64,000 bases of DNA from positions 29,702 through 93,701 of the forward strand of contig UCIA01000021.1 in NCBI GenBank assembly GCA_900472295.1, given 5' to 3'. The stretch comes from Hyphomicrobiales bacterium. GTDB taxonomy: Bacteria > Pseudomonadota > Alphaproteobacteria > Rhizobiales > Rhizobiaceae. Of the stretch, positions 49,485 to 58,329 are shown one piece after another (positions within the stretch are counted from its first letter, which is position 1; every line of letters begins with the position of its first letter). Both the position numbers and the translations under genes were made by a program. The notes under the pieces are model-generated. The model was not told where the DNA came from and did not search any database. It saw only the letters and a list, made by a program, of their open reading frames with translations.

Positions 49485-50528
49485 TCAGCCTCGATAGGCG
49501 ACGACGTCGCCCGGTTTGACCACGGTCTGCAAGGAACCGGGTGCTGCGCCGCCGATCCAGCCCAGCACCGCGCGGGCAAGCTCGGTGCCGGCCAGCCTGA
49601 AGTCTTCGTTGACGACGAGCAATTCCCGGCGGAACAGATGCAGCAGTTCCGACGACTGTTTTGACACCACATCGACGTCGCGGCCGAGTTTCAGGCCGGC
49701 ATCCTCGATGCCGGCGACGACAGCCAGCGTCGCCGCGGCGGCACTGCTGACGAAACCGTCCGGCCTGACGTCGCGGCGCATCAATTGCGCGGTCCGCGTC
49801 CTGATTTGATCGATCGACTGGTCGATCGAAACGGTGTTGAACGGCACTTCGCTGGCGCTGGTCTCGCCCAGCGCATCGGCAAAGCCGTTGACCGTGTGGC
49901 CGTAATAGGTGAGCCCGACCGGTGGCGCTACCAGCGCCAGCCGGCGCCGGCCGATGCCGGCCAGATGGCGCACGGCCTCGGCGGCGAAGGCGTAGTTGTC
50001 GAAGTCATGATAGGGGTGGACCAGCCCCATATCGGTGCGGCCATGCGTGGCAAAGGGAATTCCGCGTTCCAGCATGTAGCGGGCGCGCGGGTCATTGGGC
50101 TGCGTGCGCGAGATGATGACGCCGTCGGCCGAGCCGGATTCGACCAGGTACTTCACCGGATCCAGTGGATCCTGCGAGCGCGAATAGGGCGTGACGATCA
50201 GATGATAGGGCGTGTCGGCAATGACCTCCGAGACGCCGTAGATGATATCGGAGACAAAGCTCATGATCTCGCGCTCGGTGTTGAGCACCAGGCTGATGAC
50301 ATTGGTCTTGCCGGTCCGCAGCCGAACGCCGGCGCGGTTCGGCCGGTAGCCGATCTGCCTGGCGACGAGCTGGACGCGTCGCCTGGTCTCGGCGCCGATC
50401 TCCGGCGCATCCTTCAAGGCGCGTGAGACCGTGGTGACGCCGAGCCCGGTCATGAAGGCAAGCGTCTTCAGCGTCGGCCGCTCATGCGCCGACGCCTCGT
50501 CGTCCCTGTCCTTCTGGTCCCTGTCCAT
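49485..50528 (-). CDS. LacI family transcriptional regulator
   Basis: This protein of about 347 residues has a LacI helix-turn-helix at about residues 19-40 (TLKTLAFMTGLGVTTVSRAL) and a periplasmic-binding-like effector domain. The start is set at ATG 50528; an ATG at 50585 and an upstream start at 50612 are in frame but add residues before the DNA-binding domain. It is divergent from a sugar importer operon, with one operator copy by each gene, so it likely represses the importer and itself. Confidence 0.9.
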   Translation of the reverse strand: MDRDQKDRDDEASAHERPTLKTLAFMTGLGVTTVSRALKDAPEIGAETRRRVQLVARQIGYRPNRAGVRLRTGKTNVISLVLNTEREIMSFVSDIIYGVSEVIADTPYHLIVTPYSRSQDPLDPVKYLVESGSADGVIISRTQPNDPRARYMLERGIPFATHGRTDMGLVHPYHDFDNYAFAAEAVRHLAGIGRRRLALVAPPVGLTYYGHTVNGFADALGETSASEVPFNTVSIDQSIDQIRTRTAQLMRRDVRPDGFVSSAAAATLAVVAGIEDAGLKLGRDVDVVSKQSSELLHLFRRELLVVNEDFRLAGTELARAVLGWIGGAAPGSLQTVVKPGDVVAYRG

Positions 50529-50626
50529 TCGTCCCGCCCCGTCAGGCGCATAACAGCCGCCGGTTCCGCCGACAATCGCTTCCATGACGATGTGGCATGG
50601 CTGTTCACCCACAAGGCGTCAGTATA

Positions 50627-50640
50627 CTGAAACGTTACAG
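50627..50640. promoter_or_regulatory. LacI operator copy 1 (regulator side)
   Basis: CTGAAACGTTACAG lies about 100 bases before the LacI start and is the exact reverse complement of the copy at 50894-50907. The central AACGTT is typical of LacI-family sites. Confidence 0.8.
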
Positions 50641-50742
50641 ATTGCCAACATCGCTGCCACGAGGGTCTCCCAAGCCGTGGTTCTGACAGGGTTTTTGCGG
50701 CCGGCAGCACCGCGCGGCAAATGACGGTCCTCAGTAGGGTTC

Positions 50743-50774
50743 TTGCGCCGCAGCATGGTTTTTGCGCCGCAGCA
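50743..50774. repeat. Direct repeat in the LacI/importer gap
   Basis: TTGCGCCGCAGCA occurs at 50743-50755 and 50762-50774, one repeat every 19 bases, between the two LacI operators. It may be an extra binding site or chance. Nothing else is seen in the gap 50529-50925 apart from the operators. Confidence 0.5.
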
Positions 50775-50893
50775 ACCGATTTCGTGCCGCGCTTGCCCGC
50801 TTGAACGCAAGGAATTTGTTCGCGTGTCGAAAAAATATCGAACCGCTTTTGCCCGAGGGGTTGCGCGCACCGCACAATTGCCTTATCGAAAAT

Positions 50894-50907
50894 CTGTAAC
50901 GTTTCAG
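50894..50907. promoter_or_regulatory. LacI operator copy 2 (importer side)
   Basis: CTGTAACGTTTCAG lies 18 bases before the binding-protein start and would block its promoter or leader. It is the exact inverse of copy 1, 267 bases away, so DNA looping is possible. Confidence 0.8.
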
Positions 50908-50925
50908 ATTCTGGGAGGAACCGAA

Positions 50926-52164
50926 ATGCGCTATAGATTTTTGACCGCTGCACTTGCCGCGACAGCCGCACTGCAATTTGCCGGCCCGGCAGCCGCGACC
51001 GACCTGGAAGTCACCCATTGGTGGACTTCGGGTGGCGAGGCGGCGGCGGTTGCGGAATTCGCCAAGGCCTTCGATGCGACCGGCAATCACTGGGTGGACG
51101 GCGCCATTGCCGGTTCCGGCGGCACGGCACGGCCGATCATGATCAGCCGCATCACCGGCGGCGACCCGATGGGCGCAACCCAGTTCAACCATGGCCGGCA
51201 GGCGGAAGAGCTGGTGCAGGCCGGCCTGATGCGCGACCTCACCGATGTCGCCACCAAGGGCAAGTGGGCGGAGGTCGTGCGGCCGAAGAGCCTGCTCGAC
51301 TCGTGCACCATCGACGGCAAGATTTATTGCGTGCCCGTCAACATCCATTCCTGGCAGTGGCTGTGGCTATCGAACGAAGCCTTCGAGAAGGCCGGCGTGC
51401 CGCTGCCGAAGGATTGGAATGAATTCGTCGCGGCAGCGCCCGCGCTGGAAAAGGCCGGCATCATCCCGCTCGCCGTCGGCGGCCAGGCCTGGCAGTCCTC
51501 CGGCGCCTTCGACGTGTTGCTGGCGGCCGTGGGCGGCACCGATGCATTCCTCAAGGTCTACAAGGACAAGGATGCCACCTTCGCTGCCGGACCCGAGATC
51601 GCCAAGGTCTTCAAGGCTGCGGACGATGCCCGCAAGATGGCCAAGAACACCAATGTGCAGGACTGGAACCAGGCGACCAATCTCGTCATCACCGGCAAGG
51701 CCGGCGGCCAGATCATGGGCGACTGGGCGCAAGGCGAATTCCAGGTTGCCGGCAAGGTCGCGGGCAAGGATTACAGCTGCCTGCCGGGCCTTGGCCTGAA
51801 CGAAGTCATCGCCACCGGCGGTGACGCTTTCTACTTCCCGCTGCTCAAGGATGCCGACAAATCCAAGGCGCAGGAAGTGCTGGCCGAAACGCTGCTCGAC
51901 CCCAAGACGCAGGTCGCCTTCAACCTGAAGAAAGGCTCGCTGCCGGTGCGCGGCGACGTCGATCTCAATGCGGCCAATGACTGCATGAAGAAGGGCCTCG
52001 CCATCCTCGCCAAGGGCAGCGTCATGCCCTGGACGGACCAGCTGCTGTCGCAGGACACCCAGAAGCAGAAGGAAGATCTCTTCGCCGAGTTCTTCGCCAA
52101 GCCGGACCTGACCGTCGAAGAGGCGCAAAAGCGCTTCGCCGCCCTCGTCGCTTCGGCGGACTGA
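50926..52164 (+). CDS. Sugar ABC transporter substrate-binding protein (glucose/mannose type)
   Basis: This 412-residue periplasmic protein has a signal peptide (about 24 residues, ending PAAA) and the family 1 fold starting DLEVTHWWTSGGEAAAV, with AGSGGTARPIMISRI and the tryptophan-rich IHSWQWLWLSNEAF. These features match binding proteins for glucose or mannose. Two cysteine pairs may form disulfides. ATG 50926 follows GGGAGG. It is first in the LacI-controlled operon. Confidence 0.92.
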   Translation: MRYRFLTAALAATAALQFAGPAAATDLEVTHWWTSGGEAAAVAEFAKAFDATGNHWVDGAIAGSGGTARPIMISRITGGDPMGATQFNHGRQAEELVQAGLMRDLTDVATKGKWAEVVRPKSLLDSCTIDGKIYCVPVNIHSWQWLWLSNEAFEKAGVPLPKDWNEFVAAAPALEKAGIIPLAVGGQAWQSSGAFDVLLAAVGGTDAFLKVYKDKDATFAAGPEIAKVFKAADDARKMAKNTNVQDWNQATNLVITGKAGGQIMGDWAQGEFQVAGKVAGKDYSCLPGLGLNEVIATGGDAFYFPLLKDADKSKAQEVLAETLLDPKTQVAFNLKKGSLPVRGDVDLNAANDCMKKGLAILAKGSVMPWTDQLLSQDTQKQKEDLFAEFFAKPDLTVEEAQKRFAALVASAD

Positions 52165-52186
52165 AATTGGAGGCAATCCACCTCGC

Positions 52187-52215
52187 TCCCGGCCTTGCTG
52201 CAAGCAGGGCCGGGA
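52187..52215 (+). terminator. Stem-loop between binding-protein and permease genes
   Basis: TCCCGGCC pairs with GGCCGGGA through an inner TGCT/AGCA stem. No T-run follows, so it is likely a message-stabilising or attenuating structure that favours the binding protein. Confidence 0.6.
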
Positions 52216-52246
52216 CCGCACCGCCCTTACCCAGCTGGCTGACGAG

Positions 52247-53140
52247 ATGAGCAAGAGCGAACGCCCCAATCCGCTGTTCCGCAACCTCAATGCGAAGATC
52301 GCCTCGATTCCGATGATCCTCACCGCGTCGGTGATTTTCGTCGGGGGCACCGTCTGGACCGTGTTTTACTCCTTCACCAATTCGAAGCTGTTGCCGCGGC
52401 TGAATTTCGTCGGGCTCGACCAGTACTACCGGCTCTGGGCAACGCCGCGATGGCTGATCTCGATCGAAAACCTGTTGATCTACGGCGCCATCTCGCTGGT
52501 GTTCTCACTGGTCATAGGCTTCCTGCTGGCCGCGCTGCTCGACCAGAAGATCCGTTTCGAAGACACGTTCCGCACCATCTTCCTCTATCCGTTCGCGCTC
52601 TCCTTCATCGTCACCGGCCTTGTGTGGCAGTGGTTGCTCAATCCGGATTTCGGCATCCAGCATGTGGTGCGGGACCTTGGCTGGACGAGCTTCACCTTCG
52701 ACCCGCTCTATAACTCCAGCATCGTCATCTACGGCATATCGATCGCCGCACTTTGGCAAGGCACCGGGCTCATCATGTGCCTGATGCTGGCCGGCTTGCG
52801 CGGCATTGACGAGGACATCTGGAAAGCGGCGCGGGTGGACGGTATCCCGATGTGGAAGACCTATCTGTTCATCGTCATTCCGATGATGCGGCCGGTCTTC
52901 ATCACCACGCTGGTCATCATCGCTTCCGGCATCGTCAAGGTCTACGACCTCGTCGTCGCCCAGACCAGCGGCGGGCCGGGCATCGCCTCCGAAGTGCCGG
53001 CAAAATACGTCTACGACTACATGTTCTTCGCCCAGAATCTCGGTCAGGGCTTTGCCGCCTCGACCATGATGCTGCTGTCCGTGGTGATTGTCATCGTGCC
53101 GTGGGCCTATCTCGAGTTCGGAGGCAAGAAGCGTGTCTGA
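52247..53140 (+). CDS. Sugar ABC transporter permease (MalF-like)
   Basis: This 297-residue permease has about six hydrophobic helices starting IPMILTASVIFVGGTVWTVF, and the EAA-type loop (DIWKAARVDGIPMWKTYLFIVIP). It is paired with the next permease and overlaps its start by eight bases. ATG 52247 has only a weak GACGAG site. It is part of the LacI-controlled importer. Confidence 0.92.
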   Translation: MSKSERPNPLFRNLNAKIASIPMILTASVIFVGGTVWTVFYSFTNSKLLPRLNFVGLDQYYRLWATPRWLISIENLLIYGAISLVFSLVIGFLLAALLDQKIRFEDTFRTIFLYPFALSFIVTGLVWQWLLNPDFGIQHVVRDLGWTSFTFDPLYNSSIVIYGISIAALWQGTGLIMCLMLAGLRGIDEDIWKAARVDGIPMWKTYLFIVIPMMRPVFITTLVIIASGIVKVYDLVVAQTSGGPGIASEVPAKYVYDYMFFAQNLGQGFAASTMMLLSVVIVIVPWAYLEFGGKKRV

Positions 53141-54074
53141 CCAGGCCGTCACCTTGCCCGCCTCGGCTGGCGCCGTTGCCAACAGGCTCGAAGCGTCCGG
53201 GCCGCGCGGGCCGAAGCCGCGGCACGTGTTCTCGCGCCGCAACATCTTCCTCTATGGAACGCTGTTCGTGGTGGCCGTCTATTATCTCCTGCCGCTCTAT
53301 GTGATGGTCGTCACCTCGCTCAAAGGCATGCCGGAGATACGGCTCGGCAACATCTTCTCGCCGCCGCTCGAAATCACCTTCGAGCCATGGGTCAAGGCGT
53401 GGTCGACGGCCTGCACCGGCCTCAATTGCGACGGGCTTTCGCGCGGCTTCTGGAATTCGGTGCGCATCACCGTGCCGTCGGTGCTGCTGTCGATCGCCAT
53501 TGCCTCGGTCAATGGTTACGCGCTGGCCAACTGGCGCTTCAAGGGCGCCGACACGTTCTTCGTCATCCTGATCGTCGGCGCCTTCATTCCCTATCAGATC
53601 ATGATCTATCCGATCGTCATCATCCTGCGCGAGGTCGGCCTCTATGGCAGTCTCGCCGGCCTGGTGATCGTGCATTCGATCTTCGGCATGCCGATCCTGA
53701 CGCTGCTGTTCCGCAATTATTTTTCCTCGATGCCGGAAGAGCTGTTTCGCGCCGCGCGCGTCGACGGCGCCGGCTTCTGGGGCATCTTCCTGCGTATCAT
53801 GGCGCCGATGTCGCTGCCGATCTTCGTCGTCGCCATCATCCTGCAGGTGACCGGCATCTGGAACGACTTCCTGTTCGGCGTCGTCTACACCCGCCCCGAC
53901 ACCTATCCGATGACGGTGCAGCTCAACAACATCGTCAATTCGGTGCAAGGTGTGAAGGAGTACAACGTCAACATGGCAGCCACCATCCTGACCGGGCTCG
54001 TGCCGCTCATCGTCTACTTCATTTCCGGCAAGCTTTTCGTGCGCGGCATCGCCGCCGGCGCGGTGAAAGGGTGA
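53133..54074 (+). CDS. Sugar ABC transporter permease (MalG-like)
   Basis: This 313-residue permease has a first helix (IFLYGTLFVVAVYYLLPLY), about six in all, and the EAA-type loop (ELFRAARVDGAGFWGIFLRIMAP). GTG 53133 is chosen because GGAGG precedes it by nine bases; it overlaps the upstream gene by eight bases. An in-frame start at 53088 would extend further into that gene. It forms the channel with the first permease. Confidence 0.92.
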   Translation: MSDQAVTLPASAGAVANRLEASGPRGPKPRHVFSRRNIFLYGTLFVVAVYYLLPLYVMVVTSLKGMPEIRLGNIFSPPLEITFEPWVKAWSTACTGLNCDGLSRGFWNSVRITVPSVLLSIAIASVNGYALANWRFKGADTFFVILIVGAFIPYQIMIYPIVIILREVGLYGSLAGLVIVHSIFGMPILTLLFRNYFSSMPEELFRAARVDGAGFWGIFLRIMAPMSLPIFVVAIILQVTGIWNDFLFGVVYTRPDTYPMTVQLNNIVNSVQGVKEYNVNMAATILTGLVPLIVYFISGKLFVRGIAAGAVKG

Positions 54075-54079
54075 TAGCG

Positions 54080-55174
54080 ATGACGGAAGCCAACGGCACC
54101 AGCGTTTCGATCCAGGACCTGTCGCTCAATTTCGGCGCGGTGTCGGTGCTGCAGACGCTCAATCTCGATGTCGCCGAGGGCGAGTTCATCGTGCTGCTCG
54201 GTCCCTCGGGCTGCGGCAAGTCGACCTTGCTCAACTGCATTGCCGGCCTGCTCGACATTTCCGAAGGCCGCATCTTCATCAAGGGCAAGAATGTCACCTG
54301 GGAAGAGCCCAAGGACCGTGGCATCGGCATGGTGTTCCAGTCCTACGCGCTCTACCCGCAAATGACGGTGGAGAAGAACTTGTCCTTCGGCCTGCGCGTT
54401 GCCGGCGTCGCCAGGGACGAGATCGCCAAGCGCATCGCGCGCGCGGCCGAGATCCTGCAGATCGAACCACTTCTGCAGCGCAAGCCCGCGGCCCTTTCGG
54501 GCGGCCAACGCCAGCGCGTGGCGATCGGGCGGGCGCTGGTGCGCGATGTCGACGTGTTCCTGTTCGACGAGCCGCTGTCCAATCTCGACGCCAAGCTGCG
54601 CGCCGAGCTGCGGGTCGAGATCAAGCTTCTGCATCGCAAGCTGCAGAACACCATGATCTACGTTACCCACGACCAGATCGAGGCGATGACGCTGGCCGAC
54701 CGCATCGCGGTGATGCGCGGTGGCATCATCCAGCAGCTCGACGCGCCGCAGACGATCTACAACCGTCCGGTCAATCGCTTCGTCGCCGGCTTCCTCGGCT
54801 CGCCGGCGATGAATTTCCTCGACGGGCAGGTGGAAGCCGGTCCCGTGTTCAAGACGGACGGTGTTTCGGTGCCGCTCGACCGCTACGTCTTTGACGGCAC
54901 GGAGCGTCCGACCGGCGCCTGCGTGCTTGGCATCCGGCCCGAACACATCGCCTTCGGCGACGCGGCCAAGTCGATGCCGTTTTCCGCAAGCGGTTCAGTT
55001 GAGATCGTCGAGCCGATGGGTTCCGACACGCTGGTGTGGACCAAGCTCGGCGGCCGCAACCTCTCCTTCCGCGTCGAGGCGGAAAGGACGCTGCGCCCCG
55101 GCGACCCGGTCCAGATCGGTTTCGATCCGGTGCGTGCCTCGCTGTTCGACGCCGCCACCGGCAACCGCCTGTAA
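54080..55174 (+). CDS. Sugar ABC transporter ATP-binding protein (MalK/UgpC-like)
   Basis: This 364-residue ATPase has Walker A GPSGCGKST (41-49), signature LSGGQRQR, Walker B VFLFDEP, H-loop VTHDQIEAM and a C-terminal regulatory domain. ATG 54080 is five bases after the permease stop. The longer frame from 53387 lies inside the permease gene and is rejected. It completes a four-gene importer, unlike the six-gene one at 7173. Confidence 0.93.
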   Translation: MTEANGTSVSIQDLSLNFGAVSVLQTLNLDVAEGEFIVLLGPSGCGKSTLLNCIAGLLDISEGRIFIKGKNVTWEEPKDRGIGMVFQSYALYPQMTVEKNLSFGLRVAGVARDEIAKRIARAAEILQIEPLLQRKPAALSGGQRQRVAIGRALVRDVDVFLFDEPLSNLDAKLRAELRVEIKLLHRKLQNTMIYVTHDQIEAMTLADRIAVMRGGIIQQLDAPQTIYNRPVNRFVAGFLGSPAMNFLDGQVEAGPVFKTDGVSVPLDRYVFDGTERPTGACVLGIRPEHIAFGDAAKSMPFSASGSVEIVEPMGSDTLVWTKLGGRNLSFRVEAERTLRPGDPVQIGFDPVRASLFDAATGNRL

Positions 55175-55236
55175 CTTTCGAGAATCATCCCAAATACATC
55201 CCCCAAGACCCAACACCCAAGAAACGGACAAAGACG

Positions 55237-55983
55237 ATGAACTGGTCATTCCAACTTTACAGCGCCCGCAATTTCCTGCCTTGGGACGGCGTCCTCAAAA
55301 TGCTGGGCAAGCTCGGCTACCAGGAAGTGGAAGGCTTCGGTGGCGTCTATGACGACCCCAAGGCGTTCCGTGCCGAGCTCGACAAGAACGGGCTTGCAAT
55401 GCCGACCGGGCATTTCTCGATCGATGCGCTGGAGAATGATTTCGACGGCGTGCGCAGAATAGCCGACGCGCTCGGCATCACGCTGGTTATCTGCCCCTAT
55501 CTGGTGGCCGAACAGCGGCCGGCCGATGCCGCCGGTTGGCGCGGCTTTGGCGAGCGTCTGGCCAAGGTCGGCGAAACGGCAAAAAAGGCCGGCTACGGCT
55601 TTGCCTGGCACAACCATGATTTCGAGTTCAAGACACTCGCCGACGGCTCGGTGCCGCAGGACCATATACTGTCGGCAGCGCCCGATATCGGCTGGGAGAT
55701 GGACGTCGCCTGGGTGATCCGTGGCGGCGTCGATCCGCTGCCGTGGATCGAAAAGCACGGCAAGCGCATCAGCGCGGTCCATGTCAAGGACATGGCCAAA
55801 CCGGGCGAAGGGCTCGACGAGGATGGCTGGGCCGATGTCGGCCATGGCACCATCGACTGGGCCGGCCTGATCAAGGCGCTGCGCGCCAAGACGCCGGCCA
55901 AATATTACGTCATGGAACAGGACAACCCAAACAATATCGAGCGCTTCGCCAGCCGTTCGCTCGCATCCGTCAAGGCTTACTAG
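55237..55983 (+). CDS. Sugar phosphate isomerase/epimerase family protein (TIM barrel)
   Basis: This 248-residue TIM-barrel protein has metal-site candidates in FAWHNHDFEF, WEMDVAWV and VHVKDM, with HGTIDW and VMEQDN further on. It belongs to the AP endonuclease 2-like family found with Gfo/Idh/MocA dehydrogenases in sugar and inositol breakdown. ATG 55237 lacks a strong ribosome site. It is followed by a dehydrogenase ten bases later, suggesting consecutive reactions. Confidence 0.88.
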   Translation: MNWSFQLYSARNFLPWDGVLKMLGKLGYQEVEGFGGVYDDPKAFRAELDKNGLAMPTGHFSIDALENDFDGVRRIADALGITLVICPYLVAEQRPADAAGWRGFGERLAKVGETAKKAGYGFAWHNHDFEFKTLADGSVPQDHILSAAPDIGWEMDVAWVIRGGVDPLPWIEKHGKRISAVHVKDMAKPGEGLDEDGWADVGHGTIDWAGLIKALRAKTPAKYYVMEQDNPNNIERFASRSLASVKAY

Positions 55984-55993
55984 GAAAACCATC

Positions 55994-57136
55994 ATGGCAA
56001 AGAAACTGGGTATCGGCGTCATTGGCTGCGGCAACATCTCGAAGGCGTATTTCTCGCTGGCGCCGCTGTTTCGCGGCATCGAGATGCGCGCTTGCGCCGA
56101 CATCAACATGGACGCGGCCAAGGCGCGGGCGAAGGAGTTCAAGCTGCGCGCCGAGACAGTCGAAGGGCTGCTCAAGGCCGACGACATCGACATCATCGTC
56201 AACCTTACCATCCCTGCGGTGCACTACGACGTCTCCAAGCAGATCCTCGATGCAGGCAAGCACGTCTATTCGGAAAAGCCGTTCGTGCTGTCGGTCAAGG
56301 AAGGGCTCGACCTGAAGAGCCGCGCCGAGAAGAAAGGGCTGCGCATCGGCTCGGCCCCGGACACTTTCCTCGGCGGCGCGCACCAGCTGGTGCGCAACCT
56401 CATCGACAATGGCACGCTCGGCAAGATCACCAGCGGCACCTGCCATGTGATGAGCCACGGTATGGAGCACTGGCATCCAAACCCGGATTTCTTCTTCCAG
56501 CCGGGCGCCGGCCCGGTGCTCGACATCGGGCCGTACTACATCACCAACCTGATCCAGCTGATCGGGCCGGTGAAGCAGGTGGCGGCCTTTGCCTCTATCC
56601 CGGCTAAGGAGCGCACGATCTCGTCGAAGCCGCGGGCGGGCGAGAAGATCCCCGTCGACACGCCCACCACCATCCACGGCCTGCTCGAATTCGAGAACGG
56701 CGCGGTGATCACGCTCAATACCAGCTGGGACGTCTGGAGCCATGGCCATGCGCCGATGGAGCTCTATGGCGAGGCCGGCACGGTCTATGTGCCGGATCCG
56801 AATTTCTTCGGCGGCGACGTGCGCATCACCGAGGCGGCCAAGCCGGTCAAGAAATTGCCGAAATGGAAGCATCCGTTTGGCGTGCCCAACGAAATGCACG
56901 GCCAGGGCATGATGGCCAACTACCGCACATCAGGCCTCGCCGACATGGCGCTGGCGATCGCCGAGGGCCGGCCGCACCGCTGCTCGATGGAGCTGGCACT
57001 GCATGCCGTCGACGTCATGACCGGCCTGCTGCGGTCGGGCGAGACCGGCAAGTTCGTCGCCATGCAGACGACTTGCGAGCGGCCGGCAGCACTTGGCGTC
57101 AAGGACGCAAAGGGGCTGTTGGCGAAGCAGAAATGA
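55994..57136 (+). CDS. Gfo/Idh/MocA family oxidoreductase
   Basis: This 380-residue NAD(P)-dependent dehydrogenase has GVIGCGNIS (8-16), the SEKP motif with K95 and the downstream VLDIGPYYITNL typical of the family, where tyrosines replace the usual histidine of GDxGxH. It probably oxidises a sugar or glycoside hydroxyl. ATG 55994 follows AGGAAAACC. A long stem-loop follows the gene. Confidence 0.9.
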   Translation: MAKKLGIGVIGCGNISKAYFSLAPLFRGIEMRACADINMDAAKARAKEFKLRAETVEGLLKADDIDIIVNLTIPAVHYDVSKQILDAGKHVYSEKPFVLSVKEGLDLKSRAEKKGLRIGSAPDTFLGGAHQLVRNLIDNGTLGKITSGTCHVMSHGMEHWHPNPDFFFQPGAGPVLDIGPYYITNLIQLIGPVKQVAAFASIPAKERTISSKPRAGEKIPVDTPTTIHGLLEFENGAVITLNTSWDVWSHGHAPMELYGEAGTVYVPDPNFFGGDVRITEAAKPVKKLPKWKHPFGVPNEMHGQGMMANYRTSGLADMALAIAEGRPHRCSMELALHAVDVMTGLLRSGETGKFVAMQTTCERPAALGVKDAKGLLAKQK

Positions 57137-57143
57137 GATAGAA

Positions 57144-57171
57144 GGGTGTCGGCGCGTTTGCGCCGACACCC
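57144..57171 (+). terminator. Perfect 12-base stem-loop after the dehydrogenase gene
   Basis: GGGTGTCGGCGC (57144-57155) pairs with GCGCCGACACCC (57160-57171) around GTTT. There is no T-run, so it may modulate rather than end transcription into the aldo/keto reductase gene. Confidence 0.6.
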
Positions 57172-57192
57172 ATTCAATCCAGGATACATCCC

Positions 57193-58239
57193 ATGCGCTG
57201 GCAGCCGGCTGAAAACCGCTATGAGAAAATGCTCTACAACAGATGCGGGCGGTCCGGCCTGAAACTGCCGGCGATCTCGCTCGGCCTGTGGCACAATTTC
57301 GGCAACGATACGCCGCACAAGACCAAGCAGGCGATTGCGCGCAAGGCCTTCGATCTCGGCATCACCCATTTCGATCTAGCCAACAATTACGGCCCGCCGC
57401 CCGGCTCGGCCGAGACCGCCTTCGGCGAAATCCTTCGCACCGATTTCGCCGGCTATCGCGACGAGCTGATCATCTCGACCAAGTCCGGCTACGAAATGTG
57501 GGCCGGTCCTTACGGCGAATGGGGCAGCCGCAAATATGTGCTGGCCAGCCTCGACCAGAGCCTGAAGCGGATGGGGCTCGACTATGTCGACATCTTCTAT
57601 TCGCACCGCTTCGATCCCGATACGCCGCTGGAAGAAACCATGGGCGCGCTCGACCATGCGGTGCGTTCGGGCAAGGCGCTCTATGCCGGCATCTCGTCCT
57701 ACAATTCCCAGCGCACGCGCGAGGCTGCCGACATATTGAAGCAGCTCGGCACGCCCTGCATCATCCATCAGCCAAGCTATTCGATGCTCAACCGCTGGGT
57801 CGAAGAGGACGGATTGCTCGATACGCTGGAAGGGCTGGGCGTCGGCTCGATCGTGTTCTCGCCGCTGGCGCAAGGCATGCTGACCGACAAATATCTCGGC
57901 GGCATTCCGCAGGGCAGCCGCGCTGCCCAGGGCAAGTCGCTGCGTCCCGCCTTCATCAACGACAAGACCATCGCCAACATCCAGGCGCTGAACGCGATCG
58001 CAGGCAAGCGCGGCCAGACGCTGGCGCAGATGGCGCTGGCCTGGGTGCTGCGCAAGGGCCGGGTGACCTCGGCGCTGATCGGCGCCAGCCGGCCGGAGCA
58101 GGTCGAGGACTGCGTCGGTGCACTCAAGGTGCTCGACTTCAGCGATGCCGAGCTCGCCGAGATCGACACCTACGCGCGCGAATCAGACATCAATCTTTGG
58201 GCGGCTTCGGCGGAGCGCAAAGGCCCGCCGCGGAAGTAA
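57193..58239 (+). CDS. Aldo/keto reductase, YghZ-like (L-glyceraldehyde 3-phosphate reductase type)
   Basis: This 348-residue aldo/keto reductase has tetrad D61, Y66 (FDLANNYGPPPG), K97 (STKSG) and H138 (FYSHRFDPDTPLEET), and GYEMWAGPYGEWGSRKY, features of the YghZ group that reduces L-glyceraldehyde 3-phosphate and detoxifies methylglyoxal. It is the last gene of the LacI-controlled operon, before a strong terminator. Its role could be aldehyde clean-up in the pathway. Confidence 0.9.
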   Translation: MRWQPAENRYEKMLYNRCGRSGLKLPAISLGLWHNFGNDTPHKTKQAIARKAFDLGITHFDLANNYGPPPGSAETAFGEILRTDFAGYRDELIISTKSGYEMWAGPYGEWGSRKYVLASLDQSLKRMGLDYVDIFYSHRFDPDTPLEETMGALDHAVRSGKALYAGISSYNSQRTREAADILKQLGTPCIIHQPSYSMLNRWVEEDGLLDTLEGLGVGSIVFSPLAQGMLTDKYLGGIPQGSRAAQGKSLRPAFINDKTIANIQALNAIAGKRGQTLAQMALAWVLRKGRVTSALIGASRPEQVEDCVGALKVLDFSDAELAEIDTYARESDINLWAASAERKGPPRK

Positions 58240-58270
58240 GCTAAAACACAGCCGGCAACCGGCACGAATC

Positions 58271-58303
58271 AAAACGGCGGGAAGATCCCGCCGTTTTCGT
58301 TTT
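58271..58303 (+). terminator. Rho-independent terminator, probably bidirectional
   Basis: AAAACGGCGGGA (58271-58282) pairs with TCCCGCCGTTTT (58286-58297) around three bases, followed by CGTTTT. A-runs on one side and T-runs on the other suit both the sugar operon and the convergent protease gene. Confidence 0.92.
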
Positions 58304-58329
58304 GGTGGAGCGATGAACCGTCCTGGTCC

